This document shows positions 7,328-15,463 of a stretch of DNA of 64,000 nt, in pieces (position 1 is the first letter of the stretch; each line of letters starts with the position of its first letter). The stretch spans positions 124,001 through 188,000 of the forward strand of contig CAKSLQ010000005.1 in NCBI GenBank assembly GCA_934467415.1. The letters run 5' to 3'. Source of the DNA: an uncultured Eubacteriales bacterium. GTDB lineage: Bacteria > Bacillota > Clostridia > Oscillospirales > CAG-272. Position numbers and translations under genes: made by a program. The notes below the pieces were generated by a model. The model did no database searches. It saw only the letters and a list, made by a program, of their open reading frames with translations, and was not told the DNA's origin.

Positions 7328-9715
7328 ATGGATCTTTCAAGAAACTGGCTGACCGACTTCGTCGATGTCACCGATATTCCGGATAAGGAATTCTGCGACC
7401 GCATGACCGATACCGGCTCCAAGGTCGAGGGCTACACCGTCCTCGGCGCGGACATCGAGAACGTTGTCGTCGGACGCATTCTTTCCGTCAAAAAGCATGA
7501 GAATTCCGACCACCTGCAGATCTGCTCGGTGGATGTCGGAGAGGGCGAGCCCGTCCAGATCGTGACCGGCGCGCAGAATATTTTCGAGGGCGCGGTCATC
7601 CCCGTCGCCAAGGCAAACTCCACGCTGCCCGGCGGCGTACACATCAAGCCGGGCAAGCTGCGCGGCGTGGAGTCGTTCGGTATGCTTTGCTCCATCGGCG
7701 AGCTGGGGCTGACCACGCACGATATGCCCGAGGCCGTCGAGGACGGCATCTGCATCCTCGGCGCGTCCTTTGCCGACAAGATCGGCACCGACATCCGTGA
7801 GGCGCTGCTGCTGTCGGACACGGTGGTCGAGTTTGAGATCACGCCCAACCGCCCCGACTGCCTGTCGGTCATCGGGCTTGCCCGCGAGGCTGCCGCCACG
7901 TTCGGCCGCCCCGCACATATACCGACGCCGGTCGTGCGCGAGAGCGGCGACGACGTGAACAAATACCTCAAGGTGACGATCGACGCGCCCGACCTCTGCC
8001 CGCGCTACACCGCGCGCGTGGTCAAAAACGTGAAGATCGGGCCCTCACCGCTGTGGCTGCGGATGCGTCTGCGCGCGGCGGGCGTGCGCCCCATCAACAA
8101 CATCGTCGATATCACCAACTATGTCATGCTCGAGTACGGTCAGCCGATGCACGCCTTTGACTACGCCTGCCTCGACGGCAGCGCCATCACGGTGCGCCAT
8201 GCCCGCGCAAACGAGGCGTTCAAGTCGCTCGACGGCAAGGACCACACGCTCGACGACAGGATGCTGGTCATCTCGGACGATAAGAAGGCGGTCGCACTTG
8301 CCGGCGTGATGGGCGGTGAGAACTCCGAGATCACCGATAAAACCGGGGTCGTCGTCTTCGAGTCGGCCTGCTTCGACGGTCCGTCCGTCCGCATCACCTC
8401 GCGCAAGCTGGGGATGCGCACCGAGTCCTCCGGCCGCTTTGAAAAGGGGCTGGACCGCGAAAACACCTACGGCGCGCTGGAGCGCGCCTGCGAGCTTGTC
8501 AACCTGCTCGGTGCGGGCGAGGTCGTCGCGGGCGTTGTCGATGTGTACCCCGGCAGAAAGGAACAGACGGTCATCCGCCTTGAGCCCGAGCGCATCAACC
8601 GCTTCCTCGGCATCGACGTCTCCGCCGACTATATGCGCGGCGTGCTCGAAAGCCTCTGCTTCAGGGTGGAGGGCGACAGAATCTATGTGCCGTCCTTCCG
8701 CGAGGACGTCCTCTGCATGAACGATATTGCCGAGGAAGTCGTCCGGATCTACGGCTACAACAAGATCGAGTCCACCGGCATCTCGGGCAATATGACGCAG
8801 GGGCAGAGAAGCCCGTCGCAGAGCTTTGAGGCCGGGCTGCACCGCCTGCTTTGCGGCCTGGGGCTTGACGAGATCAACACGTTTTCGTTTATTTCGCCGA
8901 AGTATTACGATAAGATCGGTCTGCCGCAGGACAGCGCAAAGCGGAAGTCGGTCACCATCCGCAACCCGCTCGGCGAGGACACCAGCGTGATGCGCACCAC
9001 GGCGCTCCCGTCGATCCTCGAGGTGCTCGCGCGCAACGCCAACTTCTCGAACGAGAAGGTCGGCCTGTACGAGCTGGCCACCACCTACACGCCCACCGGC
9101 GAGGATACACTGCCCGATGAGCGCAAGGTGCTGACGATCGGCTTCTACGGCAGAGGCGACTTCTTCACGATGAAGTCGATCTGCGAGACGGTCGCCCGCT
9201 ATGCGCGCATCCGTACCGACTATACCCGCCAGAGCGGGAACCCGTCCTACCATCCCGGCAGATGCGCCGAGCTGTATACGCATGACGGCGTTTACCTCGG
9301 CATCCTCGGCCAGATCCATCCGGCGGTCGCCGCCAACTACAGCATGACGCAGCCGGTCTACGTCGCCGAGATCGACGTGCCCGCTCTGTTTGCCAACCGC
9401 GGGGCAGAGCCGCAGTACAAGCCGCTGCCGAAGTTCCCGGCCACCACGCGCGACTTCTCGTTTGTCTGCGCGGAGGCGCTGGAAGTCGGTGCGATCGAGA
9501 AGGTCATGTACAGAAGCGGCGTGAAGCTGCTCGAGGATGTGAAGCTGCTCGATATCTATCGCGGCGTTCAGGTCGGTGAAGGCAAGAAGAGCGTCACCTT
9601 CCGCATCGTTTTGCGCAGCGCAGACCATACGCTGACCGTCGATGAGGCGGACAAGGCGGCAAAGAAGATTCTCGAAGCGATGGAGCGCGAGCTCGGCATC
9701 ACGATAAGACAATAA
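7328..9715 (+). CDS. pheT: Phenylalanine--tRNA ligase beta subunit
   Basis: 795 residues, the usual bacterial length. The order is an OB-fold tRNA-binding domain (about 40-150, with HENSDHLQIC), the B3/B4 editing domain, a B5 domain, a catalytic-like core, and a C-terminal anticodon-binding FDX-ACB domain (PKFPATTRDFSFV near 695 to the end). Together with PheS it charges and proofreads tRNA-Phe. An AAAGGGGAGAG ribosome binding site precedes the ATG. A strong terminator follows. Confidence 0.97.
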   Translation: MDLSRNWLTDFVDVTDIPDKEFCDRMTDTGSKVEGYTVLGADIENVVVGRILSVKKHENSDHLQICSVDVGEGEPVQIVTGAQNIFEGAVIPVAKANSTLPGGVHIKPGKLRGVESFGMLCSIGELGLTTHDMPEAVEDGICILGASFADKIGTDIREALLLSDTVVEFEITPNRPDCLSVIGLAREAAATFGRPAHIPTPVVRESGDDVNKYLKVTIDAPDLCPRYTARVVKNVKIGPSPLWLRMRLRAAGVRPINNIVDITNYVMLEYGQPMHAFDYACLDGSAITVRHARANEAFKSLDGKDHTLDDRMLVISDDKKAVALAGVMGGENSEITDKTGVVVFESACFDGPSVRITSRKLGMRTESSGRFEKGLDRENTYGALERACELVNLLGAGEVVAGVVDVYPGRKEQTVIRLEPERINRFLGIDVSADYMRGVLESLCFRVEGDRIYVPSFREDVLCMNDIAEEVVRIYGYNKIESTGISGNMTQGQRSPSQSFEAGLHRLLCGLGLDEINTFSFISPKYYDKIGLPQDSAKRKSVTIRNPLGEDTSVMRTTALPSILEVLARNANFSNEKVGLYELATTYTPTGEDTLPDERKVLTIGFYGRGDFFTMKSICETVARYARIRTDYTRQSGNPSYHPGRCAELYTHDGVYLGILGQIHPAVAANYSMTQPVYVAEIDVPALFANRGAEPQYKPLPKFPATTRDFSFVCAEALEVGAIEKVMYRSGVKLLEDVKLLDIYRGVQVGEGKKSVTFRIVLRSADHTLTVDEADKAAKKILEAMERELGITIRQ

Positions 9716-9727
9716 AAAGGATAAGAA

Positions 9728-9756
9728 AAAAGGAGCTGCATCTCAGCTCCTTTTTT
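9728..9756 (+). terminator. Terminator of pheST
   Basis: AAAGGAGCTG and CAGCTCCTTT pair around a 5-base loop and run into six T. Confidence 0.9.
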
Positions 9757-9806
9757 GTGTTGCGAAAGAGGTGAAAACGGATTTCAGGCGTGTACACCGT
9801 TTCATT

Positions 9807-9830
9807 GTGGGGCGGGGCTTACTCCCGCCG
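9807..9830. repeat. Diverged copy of dispersed palindromic repeat
   Basis: This matches the 26-base unit at 861-886 and 58034-58059 with a few differences; the CGGGAG/CTCCCG core is retained. It lies between pheT and the YitT-family gene. Confidence 0.5.
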
Positions 9831-9850
9831 TTGACAACGCGCCCGCACGC

Positions 9851-10738
9851 TCACATCTCGTCGGTGAACTGGCTCTTGTAGCCCTTTCCGAAGATTTCGG
9901 TGGCGCCGGACACGATGACAAAGGCGTGCGGGTCGATCTCCTTGACCACATCGCGCACCTTGGGGAAGCTGTGCTTGCGCGCCACGCACAGAATGACCTT
10001 TTTCGGCGTGTTCGTATATGCGCCCTCTCCGTCGAGCAGCGTAATGCCCACATGCATCGAGGAAAGCACACGATCGGTGATTTCCTGCGCACGGTCGCTG
10101 ATGACGAAGACTAACTTTGCGCTGTCACCGCTGTAGAGCACCTTGTCGAGCACATAGCTTGCGACGATCATGGCGAGTGCCGAGTAGATTGTGATCTCAA
10201 AGTCGCGGAAGACGACAAAGGTCAGTGCAACGACGGCGGAATTGATGATGAGCGCCATGCCGCCCGTGCGGATGGCGCGATAGCGCTGCCGCAGAAACTT
10301 GACGATGATGTCTGAGCCGCCCGTGCAGCCGCCCGCACGGAAGACCAGCCCGAGGCCGAGCCCGTCCAGCGCCGCACCGCAGAGCGCGATGACCGTCATA
10401 TCGTCGGTCATCGGCGCGACCTGCGCGGCATAGGGCGCGAGCAGATCCATGACCAGCGAGGAGAGCGCCGTGGTGTAGATGGTGAGAAAGACGAATTTTC
10501 TGCCGAAGCGCAAAAGCGCCAGAACCAGCAGCGGAATGTTCATCACAAAGATCAGCGTACCGGTCGGAATATTCGTCACATGACTGATGATGACCGCAAG
10601 ACCCGAAATGCCGCCGGGCGCGAGCTTGGCCGGATCGTAAAAAAAGGCGACGGCTACGGCAAAAATGAGCGAGCCGAGTGTGGCCAGCGGGATCCCTTCG
10701 AGAATACTCCGGAAACTATCCTTTTTCATATCTTTCAT
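9851..10738 (-). CDS. YitT family membrane protein
   Basis: 295 residues from the ATG at 10738, selected because CGAGG precedes it by 7 bases. Five to six hydrophobic helices span residues 15-195 (two DUF161-like units, with APGGISGLAVI and the second GGCTGGSDII). A cytoplasmic DUF2179 domain makes up the last 90 residues (VISDRAQEITDRVL, LDGEGAYTNTPKKVILCV). The family is widespread in Firmicutes; the transported substrate is not established. It stands alone on the minus strand. Confidence 0.9.
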   Translation of the reverse strand: MKDMKKDSFRSILEGIPLATLGSLIFAVAVAFFYDPAKLAPGGISGLAVIISHVTNIPTGTLIFVMNIPLLVLALLRFGRKFVFLTIYTTALSSLVMDLLAPYAAQVAPMTDDMTVIALCGAALDGLGLGLVFRAGGCTGGSDIIVKFLRQRYRAIRTGGMALIINSAVVALTFVVFRDFEITIYSALAMIVASYVLDKVLYSGDSAKLVFVISDRAQEITDRVLSSMHVGITLLDGEGAYTNTPKKVILCVARKHSFPKVRDVVKEIDPHAFVIVSGATEIFGKGYKSQFTDEM

Positions 10739-10826
10739 AGCAAACCTCGTGTGTAAACAGAATGCATACAAATATCAAATTTATTATAGCCTACATGTGG
10801 GAAATAGTAAATAGTTTTCGGAAAAC

Positions 10827-10853
10827 TTGTAAAACCTGCGGGTTTATGGTATG
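10827..10853 (+). promoter_or_regulatory. Promoter of the alpha/beta hydrolase gene
   Basis: TTGTAA and TATGAT separated by 17 bases. Because the -10 covers the first in-frame ATG (10851), the true start must be further downstream. Confidence 0.6.
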
Positions 10854-10874
10854 ATACGTTCGGGTGATACGAAA

Positions 10875-11831
10875 ATGGACAAAATACTGATCTGGCTGAT
10901 CCCGGCCATTCTGATCCTGCTCGGTGCGGCGCTGTGGCTGATCTGCCGCAGGCTCTTCGGCATGGCGATCCTGCGGGACGGCAATTTCACCGCCGACGTG
11001 GCCGAGGACTTCAAAAAGCAGATGGATGAGAGCCGCGATCTCATCGAGCACGGCCGCGCGCTGTACGACAGCCTGCCGTATGAGGATCTGTATCTGACAA
11101 GCTTTGACGGCCTGCGGCTGCACGCGCGCTTTTACAAGAACGGGGACGGGCGGCGCACACTGCTGCTGTCCCACGGCTTCCGCAGCTCGGGGCGCGGCGA
11201 TTTTGCCGCGGTATTGCCGCTTTATTACGAGACGCTCGGGTGCAGCCTCCTTGTTCTCGATCACCGCGCGCACGGCGAGAGCGAGGGCAGGTATATCACA
11301 TACGGCATCCGTGAGCGGTTTGACGTCCGCGACTGGGCGCGGTATCTGACCGATCGCGCCGGGGGCGACGTGCAGATCGTGCTGGACGGCATTTCAATGG
11401 GGGCGACCGCCGTGCTGATGGCGTGCGGCACGGAGCTGCCGGACACGGTCACGGGGGTGATCGCCGACTGCGGGTTCACCTCGCCGTGGGACATTTTCAG
11501 CCACATTCTGCACGGCACGTTTCATCTCGGCGATTTCCCGATCCTGTATCTTGTCGGGCATATGGCGCGCCGCCGGGCGCACTTCGGCTTTCGCGAGGCG
11601 ACCACCGTCCGCGCGGTGGAAAACTGGACAAAGCCCGCGCTGTTCATCCACGGCACGGCGGACGACTTTGCGCCGCCCTCGATGACCGAGGCGGCGTATG
11701 CCGCGTGCCCCGCCGCCGACAAGACGCTGATCCTCGTCGAGGGCGCGATGCACGGGTGCAGCTATCTGCGCGACCGTGCGCGCTGCGAGTCGGCTTTGCG
11801 GCAATTCTTTGCAAAAGTGCTTGAAAAATGA
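10875..11831 (+). CDS. Membrane-anchored alpha/beta hydrolase
   Basis: 318 residues. The start at 10875 is preferred because the earlier ATG lies inside the promoter; GGGTGA precedes by 8 bases. One N-terminal membrane helix (about residues 4-23) anchors an alpha/beta hydrolase domain. Visible elements are the oxyanion-region LLSHGFRSSG, DHRAHGES, the nucleophile elbow GISMGA, the acid in HGTADDFAPP and the His in MHGCS. The arrangement resembles the serine aminopeptidase/BAAT-like group of clostridial hydrolases; the substrate is unknown. A terminator hairpin follows. Confidence 0.87.
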   Translation: MDKILIWLIPAILILLGAALWLICRRLFGMAILRDGNFTADVAEDFKKQMDESRDLIEHGRALYDSLPYEDLYLTSFDGLRLHARFYKNGDGRRTLLLSHGFRSSGRGDFAAVLPLYYETLGCSLLVLDHRAHGESEGRYITYGIRERFDVRDWARYLTDRAGGDVQIVLDGISMGATAVLMACGTELPDTVTGVIADCGFTSPWDIFSHILHGTFHLGDFPILYLVGHMARRRAHFGFREATTVRAVENWTKPALFIHGTADDFAPPSMTEAAYAACPAADKTLILVEGAMHGCSYLRDRARCESALRQFFAKVLEK

Positions 11832-11833
11832 CG

Positions 11834-11891
11834 AAAATCCTGCAAAATTCGGCTGCGTTCAAAGAAAACGCCCTGAATTTGCAGGATTTTT
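11834..11891. terminator. Bidirectional terminator hairpin
   Basis: A 16-bp stem (AAAATCCTGCAAAATTC with GAATTTGCAGGATTTT, one bulged A) ends two bases before the -35 element of the next promoter. Confidence 0.75.
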
Positions 11892-11892
11892 G

Positions 11893-11921
11893 TTGACTTC
11901 CTGCAAAAAGAATGCTACAAT
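11893..11921 (+). promoter_or_regulatory. Promoter of the RpiR/Cmk/IspH-S1 operon
   Basis: TTGACT at 11893-11898, spacer 17, TACAAT at 11916-11921, about 55 bases before the first start codon. Confidence 0.8.
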
Positions 11922-11977
11922 GAGACGAATTGCGGCATTCCGCCGCGACGACAATCTGAAAGATACGGAGCAAAATA

Positions 11978-12847
11978 ATGACGATGAGAAAAGATCTGAT
12001 CCGCGAGATCGAGGAGCTGCTTCCCACCTTCTCCAAAGGGCAGAAAACCATTGCGAATTACCTGCTTCACAATTATGATAAGGCGGCGTATCTGACCGCC
12101 GCGCGGCTCGGCCGCGAGGTCGGCGTGTCGGAATCGACCGTCGTCCGCTTTGCCATCGAGCTGGGCTTTGACGGATACCCGGGCCTCCAGCAGAATCTGC
12201 GCGAGATCATCCGCACGCGCCTCACCACCAAGCAGCGCATGGTGGTGACCAACACGCGCATCGGCAACGGCGACATTCTCAACAGCGTGCTGGAGTCGGA
12301 CATCGACAACATCCGCCGCACGCTCGACGAGATCGATCATGAGGCCTTTAACATGGCGGTGCATAAGATCATCAACGCCAAAAGCATCTATATTATCGGT
12401 ATGCGCTCGTCCGGCTCGCTTGCGAGCTTTCTTGCGCACTATTTCCGCCTGATGTTCGACGATGTGCGCCTGGTGCAGACCACCAGCGGCAGCGAGATGT
12501 TCGAGCACATTTTCCGCATTGGCAAGGACGATGTCATGGTGGCGATCAGCTTCCCGCGCTACAGCGCGCGGCTGGTCAACGCCGTCGCCTATGCCAAGGA
12601 GCAGGCCTGCAACATCATTTCCATCACCGACAGCATGACCTCGCCGATCGCGCCCTATGCCAGCCAGACGCTGGTCTGTCGCAGTGACATGGCGTCCATT
12701 GTCGATTCCTTCGTCGCGCCGCTCAGCATCCTGAACGCGCTGATCGTGGCGGTCGCCCGTGAGATGCAGCCGAACCTCGACGATGTGTTCGACAAGCTGG
12801 AGCGCATCTGGGACGAGTACGACGTCTATGCGAAGGTGCAGAACTGA
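11978..12847 (+). CDS. MurR/RpiR family transcriptional regulator
   Basis: 289 residues: an N-terminal RpiR-type helix-turn-helix (residues 1-75, with FSKGQKTIANYLL and VSESTVVRFAIELGFDGYPGLQ) and a C-terminal SIS sugar-phosphate-binding domain (about 120-250, with IYIIGMRSSGSLA and AISFPRYSARLVNA). Members sense phosphosugars, but the ligand is not readable. GGAG lies 8 bases before the ATG. Its stop overlaps the start of the BaiN-like gene by one base, so it heads an operon that continues into essential Cmk and IspH/S1 genes. Confidence 0.92.
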   Translation: MTMRKDLIREIEELLPTFSKGQKTIANYLLHNYDKAAYLTAARLGREVGVSESTVVRFAIELGFDGYPGLQQNLREIIRTRLTTKQRMVVTNTRIGNGDILNSVLESDIDNIRRTLDEIDHEAFNMAVHKIINAKSIYIIGMRSSGSLASFLAHYFRLMFDDVRLVQTTSGSEMFEHIFRIGKDDVMVAISFPRYSARLVNAVAYAKEQACNIISITDSMTSPIAPYASQTLVCRSDMASIVDSFVAPLSILNALIVAVAREMQPNLDDVFDKLERIWDEYDVYAKVQN

Positions 12848-14079
12848 TGCCGCAGATCGCTGTGATCGGCGGCGGCGCCGCCGGGCTGATGGCGGCGGGC
12901 CGTGCCGCTGCGTGCGGCGCCGCCGTCACGCTCTATGAAAAGAATCCGTTCTGCGGCAAAAAGCTGCGCATCACGGGCAAGGGACGCTGCAACGTCTGCA
13001 ACGACTGCGACGTGAACACGGTGCTTGAGCATGTGCAGAGCGGCAATCCGCGCTTTTTGTACGCGGCGCTGAACGCCTTTTCGCCATCCGACGTCAAGGC
13101 GTTTTTCGAGGAGCGGGGCGTTCCGCTCAAGACCGAGCGGGGGAACCGCGTGTTCCCGGTCTCGGACAAGGCGGCGGACATCGCCGAGGCGCTGCGCCGC
13201 TTCGCCGCCGACGCGGGGGTACGCTTTATCCATGCTGCGGTCCGCGCCGTACAGCGGACGGACGGCGGCTTTCTCGTGGAGACGGACGGCGGCGCGCGCC
13301 GCCATGACCGCGTGATCGTGGCAACCGGCGGCGCATCCTATCCGCTCACCGGCTCGACCGGCGACGGCTTCCGCTTTGCGAAGGAGCTGGGGCTCTCCGT
13401 GACGCCGCTGCGCCCGTCCCTCGTTCCGCTCGAGACCGAGGAGGGCGACGCCGCCGCCATGCAGGGGCTGTCGCTGCGGAACACGGCGCTGACCGTCACC
13501 GACCGCGAGAGCGGGAAGGTCGTGTACACCGACTTCGGCGAGATGCTGTTCACGCATTACGGCGTGACCGGGCCGATGATCCTCTCCGCCTCCGCGCATC
13601 TGCGCGATATACGGCGCGGCCGGTATGTGCTGCACCTGAATTTCAAGCCCGCACTCGACGATGAGACGCTGGACGCGCGCCTGCTTGCGGATTTCGGCAA
13701 GTATGCCAACCGCGACTTTGCTAACGCGCTCGGCGACCTGCTGCCGCAGAAGCTGATCCCCGCGGTCGTGCGGCGCTCGGGCATCGACCCGCAGAAGAAG
13801 GTCAACGGCATCACACGCGCCGAGCGGCAGGCGCTCACCGCCGTGCTGCGCGACTTCACGCTGACCGTGAAGCGTGCGCGCCCGCTTTCCGAGGCGATCG
13901 TCACGGCGGGCGGCGTCGAGCTTTCGGAGGTTTCGCCGAAGACCATGGAGGCGAAGAAAATCCCCGGCCTGTATTTCTGCGGCGAGGTGCTTGACCTCGA
14001 CGCCTACACCGGCGGCTTCAATTTGCAGATCGCTTTTTCCACCGGATATCTTGCCGGAGAGAGCGCGGCATGGAGCTGA
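12847..14079 (+). CDS. BaiN/HI0933-like NAD(P)/FAD-dependent oxidoreductase
   Basis: 410 residues of the HI0933/BaiN flavoprotein family. The FAD-binding GGGAAGL is near the start, and the family signature TGKGRCNVCN falls near residue 40. ATGGASYPLTGSTGDG is near residue 158 and the C-terminal NLQIAFSTGYLAG near residue 396. One member (BaiN) was linked to bile acid dehydroxylation in Clostridium scindens, but most have no assigned substrate and no other bai genes are present here. The ATG overlaps the preceding stop by one base. In many clostridia this gene sits directly before cmk, as here. Confidence 0.9.
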   Translation: MPQIAVIGGGAAGLMAAGRAAACGAAVTLYEKNPFCGKKLRITGKGRCNVCNDCDVNTVLEHVQSGNPRFLYAALNAFSPSDVKAFFEERGVPLKTERGNRVFPVSDKAADIAEALRRFAADAGVRFIHAAVRAVQRTDGGFLVETDGGARRHDRVIVATGGASYPLTGSTGDGFRFAKELGLSVTPLRPSLVPLETEEGDAAAMQGLSLRNTALTVTDRESGKVVYTDFGEMLFTHYGVTGPMILSASAHLRDIRRGRYVLHLNFKPALDDETLDARLLADFGKYANRDFANALGDLLPQKLIPAVVRRSGIDPQKKVNGITRAERQALTAVLRDFTLTVKRARPLSEAIVTAGGVELSEVSPKTMEAKKIPGLYFCGEVLDLDAYTGGFNLQIAFSTGYLAGESAAWS

Positions 14080-14101
14080 AAACAGTTCACAAGGAGTTAT
14101 T

Positions 14102-15463
14102 ATGATCGGAATTGCCATTGACGGCCCCGGCGGTGCGGGCAAAAGCACCATTGCAAGGACACTCGCAAAGCGCTTCGGCTTTGTCTACGTGGACACCGGC
14201 GCGATTTATCGCACGGTCGGCCTGTACATGTCGCGCATCGGCGTTGCCCCCGAGGACGCGGCGGGGATCGAGAAGAATATCGGCGGTGTGCATCTCGGCA
14301 TCCGCTATGAAAACGGGGAGCAGAAAATGCTGCTCGACGGCGCGGAGGTCGGCGATGCAATCCGCACGCCTCTGATCTCCAAATACGCCTCCTGCGTTTC
14401 CGCCGTACCCGCCGTGCGCGACTTTCTGTTCGTCACCCAGCGGGAGCTGGCGAAGAAGAACAACGTCATCATGGACGGCCGCGACATCGGCACGGTCATC
14501 CTGCCGGACGCGGACGTGAAGATTTTTCTCACGGCCTCGCCCGAGGCGCGTGCGCAGCGCCGCGCCGCACAGCTTGCAGAGAAGGGCGAAACGGTCTCCT
14601 ACGAGGAGATCCTCGCCGCCATCAACGAGCGCGACGCGCGCGACAGCGGCCGCGCCGTGGCGCCGCTGCGCGCCGCCGAGGACGCGGTGCTGCTCGACAC
14701 CTCGGAGATGACGCTCGACGAGAGCATCGCCGCGGCGGAAAAGATCGTGCGCGATACGCTGGCGAAAAAAGAAAAGGCGCTGCCGGGCGCCGAAAGCGAT
14801 GCGGAGAAGCACCCCGAGATCTTCCACGACGACCGCCCCGACCGCAACAACCACGGCTTCTACATGTGGGTGCGCAAATACGTCTCCTGGCTGATCCGCG
14901 CCTGCATGTGCGTCCGCACCTACGGTACGGAGAACGAGCAGACCGAGGGAGCGCTGATCGTCTGCGCCAACCATACGGCGATGCTGGACGTGCTGGCGCT
15001 GGCCATCTCGTTCAAGCGGCAGCTGCGCTATCTCGCGAAAAAAGAGCTGTTCAAGGTGCCGCTCCTCGCACCCCTGATCCGCGCGCTCGGCGCCTATGCC
15101 GTGGATCGCGGCACGGGTGACGTTGCGGCCATCAAAAAGACGCTGACCCTGCTCGACGAGGGCGAGGTCGTCGCCATGTTCCCGCAGGGCACGCGCTACC
15201 GCGGCGTCGATCCCGCCGAGACGGCGGTCAAGCCCGGCATCGGTATGCTGGTCTACCGCTCGAAGGCGGATGTGCAGCCGGTGTTCGTGCGCGTCAAGGG
15301 ATATCGTTACCGCCTCTTCCGCAAGAAGGAGGTCATCATCGGCAAGCCGATCCGCTATGCGGAGTTCGGCTTCACCACGGGCGGCAAGGAGGAGTACGCG
15401 CGCGCGGCCGAGCTTGTCTTTGACCGCATCCTCGCGCTGCGGAACGAATATCAGAGCAAATGA
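14102..15463 (+). CDS. cmk: Cytidylate kinase fused to 1-acylglycerol-3-phosphate acyltransferase (PlsC-like)
   Basis: One uninterrupted frame of 453 residues. Residues 1-222 are CMP kinase, with the P-loop GPGGAGKST, YVDTGAIYR and MDGRDIGTV, making CDP for nucleic acid and lipid synthesis. A linker follows with a possible membrane-associated helix. Residues 255-453 are a PlsC acyltransferase with the catalytic HTAMLD (His291, Asp296) and FPQGTRYRG, where Gln362 replaces the usual Glu of the EGTR motif. In related genomes cmk, plsC and ispH/rpsA are adjacent genes; here the first two are joined. The start has AAGGAG upstream. The stop overlaps the next ATG as ATGA. Confidence 0.9.
   Translation: MIGIAIDGPGGAGKSTIARTLAKRFGFVYVDTGAIYRTVGLYMSRIGVAPEDAAGIEKNIGGVHLGIRYENGEQKMLLDGAEVGDAIRTPLISKYASCVSAVPAVRDFLFVTQRELAKKNNVIMDGRDIGTVILPDADVKIFLTASPEARAQRRAAQLAEKGETVSYEEILAAINERDARDSGRAVAPLRAAEDAVLLDTSEMTLDESIAAAEKIVRDTLAKKEKALPGAESDAEKHPEIFHDDRPDRNNHGFYMWVRKYVSWLIRACMCVRTYGTENEQTEGALIVCANHTAMLDVLALAISFKRQLRYLAKKELFKVPLLAPLIRALGAYAVDRGTGDVAAIKKTLTLLDEGEVVAMFPQGTRYRGVDPAETAVKPGIGMLVYRSKADVQPVFVRVKGYRYRLFRKKEVIIGKPIRYAEFGFTTGGKEEYARAAELVFDRILALRNEYQSK

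Noticed and set aside
12847..14079. Bile acid dehydroxylation gene (baiN)
   Set aside because: Only the broad HI0933/BaiN family can be seen. No other bai genes occur, and this family is common next to cmk in clostridia.
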